Source: Sorangium cellulosum (GTDB lineage Bacteria > Myxococcota_A > Polyangia > Polyangiales > Polyangiaceae). From it: a stretch of DNA of 64,000 nucleotides. The position numbers and the translations under genes are program-made. The stretch covers positions 13,755,501 to 13,819,500 of the forward strand of contig NZ_CP012673.1 in assembly GCF_002950945.1 (NCBI RefSeq), in the 5' to 3' direction. Below are positions 24,848 through 33,416 of the stretch, piece after piece (within the stretch, counting starts at the first letter, position 1; every line of letters begins with the position of its first letter). Under the pieces are notes generated by a model. It was not told the DNA's origin and made no database searches. It worked only from the letters and a program-made list of their open reading frames with translations.

Positions 24848-26896
24848 TCAGTACGGATCCGGCTTCGGCGGCGGGATCGTGGGATCGACCTCGGCGGCGG
24901 GCGGTGTGGACGCCGGCGGGGCAGCGCTCGCGGTCGCCGTGGCGGGGGGCGGCGAGCCCGCCGTGGCGGGGGGCGGCGAGCCCGCCGTGGCGGGGGGCGG
25001 CGAGCCCTTCTGCGCCACGTAGAGCGTCACCTCGAGGTCGATGTCCTTGTCGAACACGATCATGCGCCGCTGCGCCACGTGGCCTGGCGCGGTGATCTCG
25101 ATCCGGTGCGTCGCGCCGTCCTTGATGAGCTTTCCCTCGAACGGGTTCGAGGGGAGCTCCCCGCCGTCGACGAAGATCCTCGCGCTGGCGGGGCTCGCCT
25201 TGATCGTGGCGCGGAGGAGCCCGGCCTCCGCCGCGCGTCCGGCGCTGCTCTCGGCCGCCGGCGGCTCGGCCTCCACGCTGGGGGAGGGCGGCGCCGGCGG
25301 AGCGCTCTGGGCTGGCGGCGCCGTCATGCCGCGGTCCTCGCGGACCGGCTCGCGCCGCTTCAGGTACAACGTGGCGGCGGCGGCGAGCGCCGCGGCGACC
25401 GCGAGCGCCGCGACGAGCGGGCGTCGCGAGCGCGGCGGCGCCGGTGCGGGCCGCGCCGCGGCCGCGGGCTCGGTCCGCACGATGGCGTGCAGCGTTCCCT
25501 GCGGGAGGGGCGAGCGCTGCGCGGGAGGCTCCGGCCCCGAGGGCGACGAGGTGGTGATCGTCGCCTCCTCGGGGAGCGGAGGGTACGACTCGAGCGCCTC
25601 GCGCGCCGGCAGCGACGGCAGCCGCGAGGCGCGCACCGAGAGATCGACGCCCCCGGCGTCGGCGTCGCGCTCGCGCAGGCTCTTCAGCTGGCGATCGATG
25701 ATCGCCCGGATCTCGGCCCGCTCCTCGGCGAACAGCCCGCTCACGAGCTCACCGACCTGCTGGGCCGTCACCTGCTCTCCCAGGCGCTCCGCGTAGCGAT
25801 CGAGGTCGGCCCGGAGATCGGCGGCCGTCGCGTAGCGCCGGTCCCGCGCGTGCGCGAGCGCCTGGCCCGTGATGCGCGCGAGCTCGGACGGCACGTCGGG
25901 GCGCGCGGTGCGGACATCGGGGATGTCGCGCATCAGGTGGGAGATGATCTGCGGATCGGTCAGCCCGCGCCAGAGGCGGCGGTTCGCGACCAGCTCCCAG
26001 AGGATGACGCCGACAGAGAAGATGTCCGCGCGCCGGTCGATCTGGGACGAGGGCGAGAACGCCTGCTCCGGCGCCATGTAGGCGACCTTGCCCTTCAGCG
26101 TGCCGGCCTGCGTCTCGACGGCGCGGCGCGCGGCGAGCGCGATGCCGAAATCGACGATCTTCACCTGGCCGTCGTACGTGATGAAGATGTTGTGGGGGCT
26201 GACGTCGCGGTGCACGACGTGGAGCGGTGTGCCGTCGTAGTCGACGAGCTCGTGGGCGTAGTGGAGCCCGGCCAGCACCTCGCTGAGGATCCAGAGCGAC
26301 ACCGCGAGCGGGAGCGGGCGCGCTTGATCCCGCGCGCGGGAGAGCACCCGGCTCAGCGGCTGCCCTTCGAGGTACTCCATGGCGATGAAGTACTCGCCGT
26401 CCTCGAGGCCGACCTCGTTGGTCTGGACCACGTTGCGGTGGTTCAGCCGGGCGGCGAGGCGGGCCTCGTCGAGCAGCATGTCCCGGAACTCGGGCTCGTC
26501 GGCGATGTTCGGCCGGAGCCGCTTGATGACCTGCAGCTTGCTGAAGCCCGCCGGCCCCACCGCGACCGCCAGGTGGACGTCGGCCATCCCGCCGCGCCCG
26601 AGCGTCGCGATGAACCGGTACTTGCCGAGGCTCCGCCCGCGCCCGTCATGAGGGGACGACGGCGCCTCCGGCGGCGCATCGCGGCCGACGGTCGTGGCGG
26701 CGTCGCGGTCCGGGCGCCGCATCGGGACGGTCGCGGGGGCGACGGACACAGGGGGGGGCAGCTGCCGGGACCGCAGGGTCCGCCCCTCGAGTGATGCCTG
26801 CACGTGCTCCGGCGGGCCAGAGGCGGCGAGCTCGTCGCTGCGGGCGGAGTCCACCGCCCAGTCAGCTTCTCCGATCGTCCTCTTGTGCTCGCTCAC
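24848..26896 (-). CDS. Serine/threonine protein kinase with C-terminal PEGA-type domain
   Basis: 682 residues from a GTG start. The kinase domain has the Gly loop LGRGGMADVH, catalytic loop HRDVSPHN (Asp231), DFG and APEQ, so it should be active. One membrane helix follows (PLVAALAVAAALAAAATLYL). The outer segment holds a PEGA-type domain (ATIKASPASARIFVDGGELP) and a Pro/Ala tail with three 8-residue repeats. This is the usual myxobacterial receptor-kinase layout: cytoplasmic kinase, one helix and a small extracytoplasmic domain. No partner is obvious. Confidence 0.95.
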   Translation of the reverse strand: MSEHKRTIGEADWAVDSARSDELAASGPPEHVQASLEGRTLRSRQLPPPVSVAPATVPMRRPDRDAATTVGRDAPPEAPSSPHDGRGRSLGKYRFIATLGRGGMADVHLAVAVGPAGFSKLQVIKRLRPNIADEPEFRDMLLDEARLAARLNHRNVVQTNEVGLEDGEYFIAMEYLEGQPLSRVLSRARDQARPLPLAVSLWILSEVLAGLHYAHELVDYDGTPLHVVHRDVSPHNIFITYDGQVKIVDFGIALAARRAVETQAGTLKGKVAYMAPEQAFSPSSQIDRRADIFSVGVILWELVANRRLWRGLTDPQIISHLMRDIPDVRTARPDVPSELARITGQALAHARDRRYATAADLRADLDRYAERLGEQVTAQQVGELVSGLFAEERAEIRAIIDRQLKSLRERDADAGGVDLSVRASRLPSLPAREALESYPPLPEEATITTSSPSGPEPPAQRSPLPQGTLHAIVRTEPAAAARPAPAPPRSRRPLVAALAVAAALAAAATLYLKRREPVREDRGMTAPPAQSAPPAPPSPSVEAEPPAAESSAGRAAEAGLLRATIKASPASARIFVDGGELPSNPFEGKLIKDGATHRIEITAPGHVAQRRMIVFDKDIDLEVTLYVAQKGSPPPATAGSPPPATAGSPPPATATASAAPPASTPPAAEVDPTIPPPKPDPY
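24936..25007 (-). repeat. 24-bp tandem repeat, three perfect copies
   Basis: Units at 24936-24959, 24960-24983 and 24984-25007 are identical and encode three PPPATAGS octapeptides in the tail of the Ser/Thr kinase. Confidence 0.9.
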
Positions 26897-27289
26897 CGAC
26901 GAATGGTCCTGATCGAATCACGTCCAGTCAAGCCGGCGGCGGCGAAGCCAGGCGCGCGCAGCAGCTAGCAGGCGGCGATCGCCTCGCCCTTGACGGCGAG
27001 CTCTCGTCCACCCCGTAATCCAGAGCGATAACCACACCTCGCGCCGCCTGCATCGGATCGCCCGCGCGAGCTTGCGGGCCTGCCCGCGAGCACCGGCTCG
27101 GCGCGCTGCCCGGGGCGACGGCGGCACCACGCCGTGAGCCGGGCGCAGCGGAGCTGTTCCGTTCTCACGGAAATGGGGCCTCGCTTGGCAGGTGAACGTC
27201 GCGGCCTTCCGCGCGGTTCCCTTGCCGTGGAAGAGGAGGTAGGAAGCTCACCCATGCTCGCGCATGATCGCTCCTCGAGGGGGTAGCCG
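26897..27289. other. Divergent intergenic region with a short inverted repeat
   Basis: 393 bases separate the kinase and acyl-CoA synthetase genes. No coding sequence is convincing. CATGC-TCGC-GCATG at 27253-27266 is an inverted repeat 24 bases before the synthetase start and could be an operator. Confidence 0.5.
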
Positions 27290-29068
27290 ATGCCTTGCGA
27301 TTCGATTCCGCGGCGGTTGCTGGGGCAGGCCAGGGTGCGGCCCGAGGCGCCAGCCCACTATGTCAAGGAGGGCGGCTTCTGGAGGATGACGAGCTTCCGG
27401 GAGTACGCGGGCGAGGTGCGGCGCGCGGGCAAGGCGCTGCTCGCGCTGGGCGTCGAGCCGGGCGAGGCGCTGGGTCTCCTGGGCTTCAACCGGCCCGAGT
27501 GGGTGGTGCTCCACGTGGCCGGCATGGCGATCGGCGCCGCGCCGGCGGGGATCTACACGACCTGCTCGCCCGAGGAGGTGCGCCACGTCCTCCACCACGC
27601 GGCCGCGAAGGTGGTGCTCGTCGAGAACCGGCGGCAGCTCGAGAAGGTCCTCGGCCAGTGGGATCGGCTGCCGCAGCTCGAGTGGGTGGTGCAGATGCGG
27701 GGCGCGGAGCCGGCGGGCGATCCGCGGGTCCTGACCTGGGACGAGCTCCTCGCCCGGGGGAGCCGTGTCCCGGACGAGCTGTTCGAGCAGCGGCTCGACG
27801 CGCTCGAGCCGGGCGGCCTCGCCACGCTGATCTACACGTCCGGCACGGTGGGGCCGCCGAAGGGCGTCATGCTGAGCCACGAGAACCTCACGTGGACCGC
27901 GGACGTGTCGGCGCGGATCATCCCGCTCTCGGCCTGGGACGTCCACCTGTCCTACCTGCCGCTCTCGCACATCGCCGAGCAGATGTTCACGATCCACCTC
28001 CCGGCCGCGGCGGGCGCGGCCGTGTACTTCGCGGAGTCGATCGAGGCGGTCGCGGGCAACCTCCGGGAGGTGCAGCCCACGATCTTCTTCGGGGTCCCGC
28101 GCATCTGGGAGAAGCTCAAGGCCGGGGTCGAGGCGAAGCTCTCCGAGGCGAAGGGCGTCGGGCGGTTCACGCTCGATCAGGCGCGGCGCGTCGGCCTGCA
28201 GTGCAGCGAGCTCCGCGCCCGGGGGGAGCGGCCGGGACCGCTGCTCGCGCTGCAGCACCGCCTCTTTGACAAGCTGGTCTACTCGAAGGTGAAGGCGGCC
28301 GTGGGGTTCGCCCGCGCGCACGCCATGAGCTGCGGCGCGGCGCCGATCGCGAAGGAGGTCCTCGAGTTCTTCGCGTCGCTCGACCTCCTGATCACCGAGG
28401 TCTACGGGCAGTCCGAGGTGACCGGGCCGACGAGCTACAACGTGCAAGGCAGGACGAAGCTCGGCTCCGTGGGGCCGGTCGTGCCCGGCGTCGACGTGCG
28501 GATCGCGGACGACGGCGAGCTCCTCGTGAAGGGGCCGAACGTGTTCCTCGGCTACTACAAGGACCCGGAGGCGACCGAGCAGGCGCTCGCCGACGGCTGG
28601 CTGCGCTCGGGGGACCTCGGCAGGCTCGACGAGGAGGGCTTTCTTCACATCACCGGGCGAAAGAAGGAGCTCCTCATCACCGCCGGCGGAAAGAACGTCT
28701 CCCCGACGAACATCGAGGAGGCGTTGAAGCGCCACGACCTCATCGCCGAGGCGGTGGTGCTCGGCGACGGGCGCAGGTTCCTCTCGGCGCTGATCGTGCT
28801 CGATCCCGACGCCGTGGAGCGCTTCGCGGCCTCGCGCGGGCTCGGCGGCGACGTGCCGCGCGAGGCGCCGGAGATCCGGGAGGCCGTGCAGCGCGCCGTC
28901 GACGAGGTGAACAGCCGGCTCGCGCAGGTCGAGACGATCAAGAAGTTCTCGATCCTGCCGCGCGGCCTCACGCTGGAGGACGGCGAGCTGACCCCCACGC
29001 TCAAGATCAAGCGGCGCAACGTGAGCCAGAACTTTGCGCGCGAGATCGAGGCGATGTACGCCGAGTGA
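27290..29068 (+). CDS. AMP-forming long-chain acyl-CoA synthetase (FadD15-like)
   Basis: 592 residues, normal for the family. The ATP/AMP motif is LIYTSGTVGPPKGVMLSH at about residue 183; the A5 motif region reads YGQSEVTGPT and the hinge is GWLRSGDLGRLDEEGFLHITG with the C-terminal Lys-bearing segment (KKELLITAGGKNVSP). It activates long-chain fatty acids to acyl-CoA in the cytoplasm. The ATG has GAGGGGG nine bases upstream. It overlaps the next HAD gene (GTGA). A CATGC/GCATG inverted repeat lies in the leader. Confidence 0.95.
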   Translation: MPCDSIPRRLLGQARVRPEAPAHYVKEGGFWRMTSFREYAGEVRRAGKALLALGVEPGEALGLLGFNRPEWVVLHVAGMAIGAAPAGIYTTCSPEEVRHVLHHAAAKVVLVENRRQLEKVLGQWDRLPQLEWVVQMRGAEPAGDPRVLTWDELLARGSRVPDELFEQRLDALEPGGLATLIYTSGTVGPPKGVMLSHENLTWTADVSARIIPLSAWDVHLSYLPLSHIAEQMFTIHLPAAAGAAVYFAESIEAVAGNLREVQPTIFFGVPRIWEKLKAGVEAKLSEAKGVGRFTLDQARRVGLQCSELRARGERPGPLLALQHRLFDKLVYSKVKAAVGFARAHAMSCGAAPIAKEVLEFFASLDLLITEVYGQSEVTGPTSYNVQGRTKLGSVGPVVPGVDVRIADDGELLVKGPNVFLGYYKDPEATEQALADGWLRSGDLGRLDEEGFLHITGRKKELLITAGGKNVSPTNIEEALKRHDLIAEAVVLGDGRRFLSALIVLDPDAVERFAASRGLGGDVPREAPEIREAVQRAVDEVNSRLAQVETIKKFSILPRGLTLEDGELTPTLKIKRRNVSQNFAREIEAMYAE

Positions 29069-29787
29069 CCATGCACGACGAGCCCGCGACCGCCGTTTCC
29101 TTCGACTTTGGCCAGACGCTCGTGGAGCTCGACACCGGGCTGCTCTCCGCGCGCCTCGCGGAGCGCGGCATCACCTCGCCCCGGGAGCGGCTGGACGAGG
29201 CGGTCGACGAGGGCTGGCGCGCGTACAACGAGGCGATCCACCGCGGGTACGGCGGTCATCCCTGGAAGATCATGATGCGCCGCCTGCTCGAGGCCGCCGG
29301 CGTCGCGGCGGGCGCGGTCGACGAGGCCGTCGACTGGCTCTGGACGGAGCAGCCGCGGAAGAACCTCTGGCGCCGCCCGATCGCGGGGATGCTCGACGTC
29401 GTGGTCGAGCTCCGGCGGGCCGGGGTGCCGGTCGCGGTGCTGTCGAACTCGGAGGGCCGGCTGGCCGATCTGATCGACGAGCTCGGCTGGTCCGCACATT
29501 TCCTGGCGATCGCCGACTCGGGGCGGCTCGGGTTCGAGAAGCCGGGCCGGGAGATCTTCGCGTGGACGGCCGAGCGCCTCGGCGTCCCGCTCGCCGCGGT
29601 GGTCCACGTCGGCGACTCGCTCGCTGCAGACGTCGAGGGCGCGCTCGCGGCAGGGATGCGGGCCGTCTGGTTCAAGGGCGATCCCGCTCGGGCCGCGCAG
29701 CTGCCCCACGCCGACCGGGTGGCCGTGTGCGACGGCGCGGACGGGCTCCGCCGAGCCCTCCGCGCCCTCTCTCTCCTCCCCCAGTAG
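29065..29787 (+). CDS. HAD-superfamily protein with altered motif I
   Basis: 240 residues from a GTG that overlaps the synthetase stop; ATG 29071 is an alternative. Motif I is FDFGQTL, where the nucleophile Asp is kept but the second Asp (general acid/base, usually DxD) is Gly. Motif II is VAVLSNSEG, motif III has the Lys in GFEKPGREIF and motif IV is HVGDSLAADVEGA. The fold is a haloacid-dehalogenase-like phosphatase; the missing second Asp would impair turnover. Coupling to the acyl-CoA synthetase suggests linked expression, role unknown. Confidence 0.85.
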   Translation: MTMHDEPATAVSFDFGQTLVELDTGLLSARLAERGITSPRERLDEAVDEGWRAYNEAIHRGYGGHPWKIMMRRLLEAAGVAAGAVDEAVDWLWTEQPRKNLWRRPIAGMLDVVVELRRAGVPVAVLSNSEGRLADLIDELGWSAHFLAIADSGRLGFEKPGREIFAWTAERLGVPLAAVVHVGDSLAADVEGALAAGMRAVWFKGDPARAAQLPHADRVAVCDGADGLRRALRALSLLPQ

Positions 29788-29986
29788 CGCGAAGGTCGCT
29801 CGCTCCGGCCACGGCTCCACCTCGACGCTCTCGGTGCTCGGCGTACTGGAGGACGGTGCGAGGGGCGCGCGCCGGCTCTCCGTGATCTCCGCGCTGGAGG
29901 GCTTTGCCCGGCGGCGGCAGGGGCTGGAGCGTGCAGCGGGTGCACGGGTTTCGGGTGGTTTGGGCATTGCTGGAGAGGGGCTCACG

Positions 29987-30181
29987 ATGGTCGTCAACGA
30001 AAACATCGAGCACGAGGCCGGACGCCTAGAGCGACAAACCAACGTCTCCGCCGTCCTCAGCGAGGTTCGCCGCGCGGACGAGAGGCTCGTGTCGCTCGTG
30101 CAAGAGCGCCCCATCGCCACGCTGTGTGCAGTGGCCGCGGTGGGATACCTGATCGGACGGGTCGTCACACGGCTGGCGTGA
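29987..30181 (+). CDS. Small YqjD/ElaB-like membrane-tail protein
   Basis: 64 residues. A charged helix (NIEHEAGRLERQTNVSAVLSE) precedes a C-terminal transmembrane helix (PIATLCAVAAVGYLIGRVV), the layout of YqjD/ElaB (DUF883)-type ribosome-associated or stress proteins. The ATG has GGAGAGG eight bases upstream. Next to it is another small membrane gene with 14 bases between, so a two-gene operon is likely. Assignment is by layout, not by clear homology. Confidence 0.75.
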   Translation: MVVNENIEHEAGRLERQTNVSAVLSEVRRADERLVSLVQERPIATLCAVAAVGYLIGRVVTRLA

Positions 30182-30195
30182 AGGAGGTCATCACC

Positions 30196-30507
30196 ATGGA
30201 AGGCGAGGTCGAGACGGCACAGGACGGCGGCGCACGCGCGAAGGGCAACGACACGCTCGGGCGGCTCGACGCGGCAGAGATCACCCGAGCGATCGCGGCG
30301 TTCTCGAGGGAAAACCCGCACGTCGCGATCGCGGCAGCGGCAGGGCTCGGGTTCCTGCTCGGCGGAGGGCTGACGCCGCGGGTGCTCAGCAAGCTCGGAG
30401 CCCTCGCGACCCGGAGCTACGTGAAAGGCACCCTCGTCCAGGCGGTCCAAGCCCTCCTTCAAGAGCTGCCGCAGACCGAAGAGGGCCAGCTCGGATCGAC
30501 GCCCTGA
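30196..30507 (+). CDS. Small membrane protein partner of the YqjD-like protein
   Basis: 103 residues with a very strong ribosome site (AAGGAGGTC). An N-terminal charged region precedes the helix-rich AIAAFSRENPHVAIAAAAGLGFLLGGG and an amphipathic C-terminus (LVQAVQALLQELPQT). It lies 14 bases after the preceding gene. No family recognised; context suggests an envelope stress protein. Confidence 0.75.
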   Translation: MEGEVETAQDGGARAKGNDTLGRLDAAEITRAIAAFSRENPHVAIAAAAGLGFLLGGGLTPRVLSKLGALATRSYVKGTLVQAVQALLQELPQTEEGQLGSTP

Positions 30508-30662
30508 GCTCGCCCCGAGCTCAGGAAACCGCTCGAACGACGGCGGCTTCACCCGCGCCGCCAACGAGGGCGGCGCCACCCCTCCGCCGCCGCTCGCCGC
30601 CAGGTCACCCTGCTCCCGCTCACTCCGCTCGATGACCCCGGGCCGCGCCGGCAGCGCTCCGC

Positions 30663-31178
30663 TCACGCCCTGCGGCTGTACGTCTTGCGGATGCGGCGAC
30701 CGCCGCTCTCGCTCAGCACCTCTTCGACGCTGCGGGAGACATCGGGCAAGCACCGGACGGAGAGCAGCGCGCCGCCCCCGATGCTGCCGGCCTCGTCGAG
30801 GCAGCGCGCCTCGTACTCGGGCAGGCGTGCGCCGAGCACGGCGCCGAGCAGGGTGCCGGCCGCGCCAGCGGCGCCCGCGCCCGCGAGGCACGCGACGAGA
30901 GGCCCCGCCAGGAACGCGTCGAGCCTGGGGATGATCAGCGCGCCGCCCGCCGTGATCGCGGCGAGCGCGCCCCCGAGCAGACCCCCGATCACGGCGCCCA
31001 AGGCAGCCCCCTCGGAGGCCTTGCTGTGGATCGTGAGCTCGATGTCGTCCAGACGGGAAAGCTGCCTCGGCACCATGCTGATATCCTCGGCAGCGACGCC
31101 CAGGGCGAGGAGGCGGCCAAAGGCGCCAGCGGCTTCCGTGCGACCCGGGAAGAATGCGGTGAGCGTCCGGTAATGCAT
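30663..31178 (-). CDS. Glycine-zipper general stress protein (YflT/DUF1269-like)
   Basis: 171 residues. The N-terminal 45 residues form an alpha/beta segment (LTAFFPGRTEAAGAFGRLLALGV...DISMVPRQ) like the YflT stress domain. The middle is a Gly/Ala-rich double membrane zipper (GAALGAVIGGLLGGALAAI, AGAGAAGAAGTLLGAVLGA). The end is a strand/helix tail with a basic C-terminus. A sigma-54-type site lies 66-81 bases upstream. Probable inner-membrane stress protein. Confidence 0.75.
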   Translation of the reverse strand: MHYRTLTAFFPGRTEAAGAFGRLLALGVAAEDISMVPRQLSRLDDIELTIHSKASEGAALGAVIGGLLGGALAAITAGGALIIPRLDAFLAGPLVACLAGAGAAGAAGTLLGAVLGARLPEYEARCLDEAGSIGGGALLSVRCLPDVSRSVEEVLSESGGRRIRKTYSRRA

Positions 31179-31243
31179 GATCTGAAGGGGCTTCTGTGAC
31201 GCGCTTCGCGAGGTGTCTCGCTCAATCCATCCGCTCTCGGAAA

Positions 31244-31259
31244 AGCATCGCTTGTGCCG
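31244..31259 (-). promoter_or_regulatory. Sigma-54-type (-24/-12) promoter for the glycine-zipper stress gene
   Basis: On the minus strand the sequence CGGCACAAGCGATGCT has GG and GC elements 12 bases apart, matching TGGCACG-N4-TTGC with only a few deviations. Predicted transcript start is near 31233, about 55 bases before the ATG at 31178. Confidence 0.6.
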
Positions 31260-31366
31260 CTCCGGCTGCGCAGATGTCGCTCGGAGGCCGGAAAGCGGCC
31301 GGGAAATGATGGAAGGCGCCGCACCGCGCCGGGACGGTGCAGCGCCTCGCGCCCCCTCGCTACCGC

Positions 31367-31690
31367 TCAGCGGGCGGCGAGATCGTTCGCGAACGAGCGA
31401 TCCTCCGCGGTCGTCCCGGTGCTCTCCTGGATCTGCTCCTGAGCCCGCTGCGCGGCGCCGAGGGCGCGGTCCTTGACCCTGTCCGCGCGCTCGCGCAGCC
31501 GGCTCGCGTTGTCGCGGAGCCGGCGGCGGGCCTCCTCGCCCGACGTCGGCGCGACCAGGACGCCGACGCCGACCCCGACGGCGACGCCCAGGCCGATGCC
31601 GACCGAGACGGGCAGGATCCAGTCGAGAGAGCTCCTTCTCCTGTAGGGGGTGACGTCGGCCAGATAGTTGACGAGATCGCTTGCCTTCAT
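31367..31690 (-). CDS. YtxH-domain protein
   Basis: 107 residues. A short N-terminal segment (MKASDLVNYLADV) precedes a transmembrane Gly/Val helix (ILPVSVGIGLGVAVGVGVGV), the YtxH signature VLVAPTSGEEARRRL and a long helical tail. YtxH proteins are membrane-anchored general-stress proteins of unknown mechanism. The ATG lies 96 bases from a sigma-54-type site. It is separated from the glycine-zipper gene by 188 bases containing a second such site. Confidence 0.9.
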   Translation of the reverse strand: MKASDLVNYLADVTPYRRRSSLDWILPVSVGIGLGVAVGVGVGVLVAPTSGEEARRRLRDNASRLRERADRVKDRALGAAQRAQEQIQESTGTTAEDRSFANDLAAR

Positions 31691-31785
31691 GGTGGCTCCG
31701 TCGGTTCACCTCGCGCGGGGTACACGCGCATCGCGCACCCCTCGGCGTGAATTCCCATCGCTGAATAGGGACCGGCGGGACGTGA

Positions 31786-31801
31786 GGCAGCGCGCATGCC
31801 A
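31786..31801 (-). promoter_or_regulatory. Sigma-54-type (-24/-12) promoter for the YtxH gene
   Basis: On the minus strand TGGCATGCGCGCTGCC carries the GG and GC elements 12 bases apart and matches the consensus except for one base in the -24 and one in the -12 element. Predicted transcript start is near 31775, giving a leader of about 85 bases. Confidence 0.6.
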
Positions 31802-31878
31802 AGGGCGGATTGCGCACGGAGGGGGCAGGGCCGGGAGGCCCTGCCGGCGCGGGCGAGCTCGGTGAAAAACGTGCGGCG

Positions 31879-32982
31879 TTACCGGCAGAAGCCGTCGATG
31901 CAGACTCTGCCTTCGTCGCAGGGGGTCTCGGGATCGCACTCGCCCCCGAGGTTCTCGCTCGACCCGCACACCGCGTGCACGCCGGACGACGTGGCGACCG
32001 TCCTGCACTCGCTGAGCGAGGGCGACTGGCTCTCGCACGCGTTCGCGTTCGGCTGGCCGCACGAGATGTAGCAGCTGTGATGGAGGCAGATCGAGCCCGG
32101 CGCACAGACGTCCTGCTCCCCGTCCGCGCCGCACACGAAGCGGCTCGACTGGTCCGAGACGCAGCCGTTCTCGACCCAGACGTCGCCCTCGGGGCAGGTG
32201 GGGCCGTCGCTCCTCGGGACACAGGCGCCGTCGACGCAGACGGCAGAGGGGCCGCCGCAGTCGTCGGTGATCACGCAGGGCTGAGCAGGCTGGGAGCAGA
32301 TGCCGAGCGCGGCGTCGCAACGGTAGCTGCTGGGGCAATCGGCGTCCTCGCTGCAGGCCGGCGTGCATTTGCCCTCGACGCACTTGTCGTCGCCCGGACA
32401 CTGGGTCTGGTCGAAGCACTGGTCCTGCGGCGCGGTGCAGATGCCGCTCACGCAGAGGTAACCCGCGCCGAGCCCGGCGCAGTCGGCGTCGGCGCCGCAC
32501 GCGGCCGGGTTCTCCGGCACGCAGGTCGCGCCGTCGCCCTCGCCCTCGCAGACGTAGCCGTGGATGCAGCCGATGGGCTCGCCGCCCGCGAGGACGTCGG
32601 CGCAGCCGCCGGGATGGCAGGTGCCGTCGGGCGCGCAGGTCTCGCCGTCGGCGCAGTCGTCCGGGTTGCCGCAGTACACGGCGTCGCCGCCGCCCGCCCC
32701 GGAAGAGCCGCTCGCGACGCAGGACGCCGTGAGATCGTCGCCGATGGTGCACTCGAAGCCGTCGCTACAGCCCCAGGTGGTGCAGTCGCCGACGTGGCAC
32801 GTGTTGTCCTCGCCGCAGGTCTCGTTGATCCCGCAGTCGGTCGGCGCCTCACAGCCGCTCGGGATGTCGGCGCGGCAGTCCTCCGACTCACAGAAGTGGC
32901 TGTCGTTGTCGTCGTAGATCGGACAACCCGCGAGAAGGGGCGCCAGCACGCTCGCGAGGCCCAGCAGGGAAAGTCGCTTCAT
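31879..32982 (-). CDS. Cysteine-rich secreted lipoprotein
   Basis: 367 residues with about 49 Cys. A signal peptide ends in the lipobox LLAGC. The rest is built of repeated short disulfide-type modules (CGINETCGEDNTCHVGDC, CAPDGTCHPGGC, CPGDDKCVEGKCTPAC). These resemble EGF- or Dickkopf-like Cys patterns common in myxobacterial surface lipoproteins. No catalytic motif. The ATG is the one directly before the signal peptide. Divergent from the zinc-ribbon gene at 33417. Probable outer-surface adhesion or display protein. Confidence 0.85.
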   Translation of the reverse strand: MKRLSLLGLASVLAPLLAGCPIYDDNDSHFCESEDCRADIPSGCEAPTDCGINETCGEDNTCHVGDCTTWGCSDGFECTIGDDLTASCVASGSSGAGGGDAVYCGNPDDCADGETCAPDGTCHPGGCADVLAGGEPIGCIHGYVCEGEGDGATCVPENPAACGADADCAGLGAGYLCVSGICTAPQDQCFDQTQCPGDDKCVEGKCTPACSEDADCPSSYRCDAALGICSQPAQPCVITDDCGGPSAVCVDGACVPRSDGPTCPEGDVWVENGCVSDQSSRFVCGADGEQDVCAPGSICLHHSCYISCGQPNANACESQSPSLSECRTVATSSGVHAVCGSSENLGGECDPETPCDEGRVCIDGFCR

Positions 32983-33416
32983 GAACCGTCTCCCGAAAGC
33001 ATTCGGCCGCGCGGCGTCGAGGGGCGGCGCCCCCGCGCGTCGCGGTCGCGACGAGATGAGCGTAGCAAGCGACATGCCCCACACAAGCCCAGCGGGCCTT
33101 CGCGCATTTCACCCGCGGCGGCGCGCGCCGTGAAGCTGCGTTCACGAGGGCGTGTGGCCTTCGCGCTGCGGCGAGCCTGCAAACGAGCGCCGGCGCGCGT
33201 CGAGCCGCCTCGCGGAGGCCGCTCGACGGCGCCCGGGCGCCGCGGCGACCTGGAGGGTCCTGAAGGAGGCAGCGATGCTGACGCCCTGGGGCGCGCCAGG
33301 GGGAACCCGTGCTACCGTTCCGCCGAAATCCGGGCGGCCACCTCCGATCGAGGGACCCCGGCAGGTTCGCGCCTGTGGGCCAGCCGTTCGCGAGGACACG
33401 GGGACCGGTCGAGCAG
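32983..33416. other. Divergent intergenic region, no gene seen
   Basis: 434 bases between the Cys-rich lipoprotein and zinc-ribbon genes. I find no supported gene, RNA or clear promoter here. A Shine-Dalgarno-like GAAGGAGG at 33262-33269 is not followed by a convincing gene. Confidence 0.5.

Noticed and set aside
29956..29971. TGGTTTGGGCATTGCT upstream of the YqjD-like gene, a formal -24/-12 match
   Set aside because: The predicted start near 29982 would remove the gene's own ribosome site, so it is unlikely to be its promoter.
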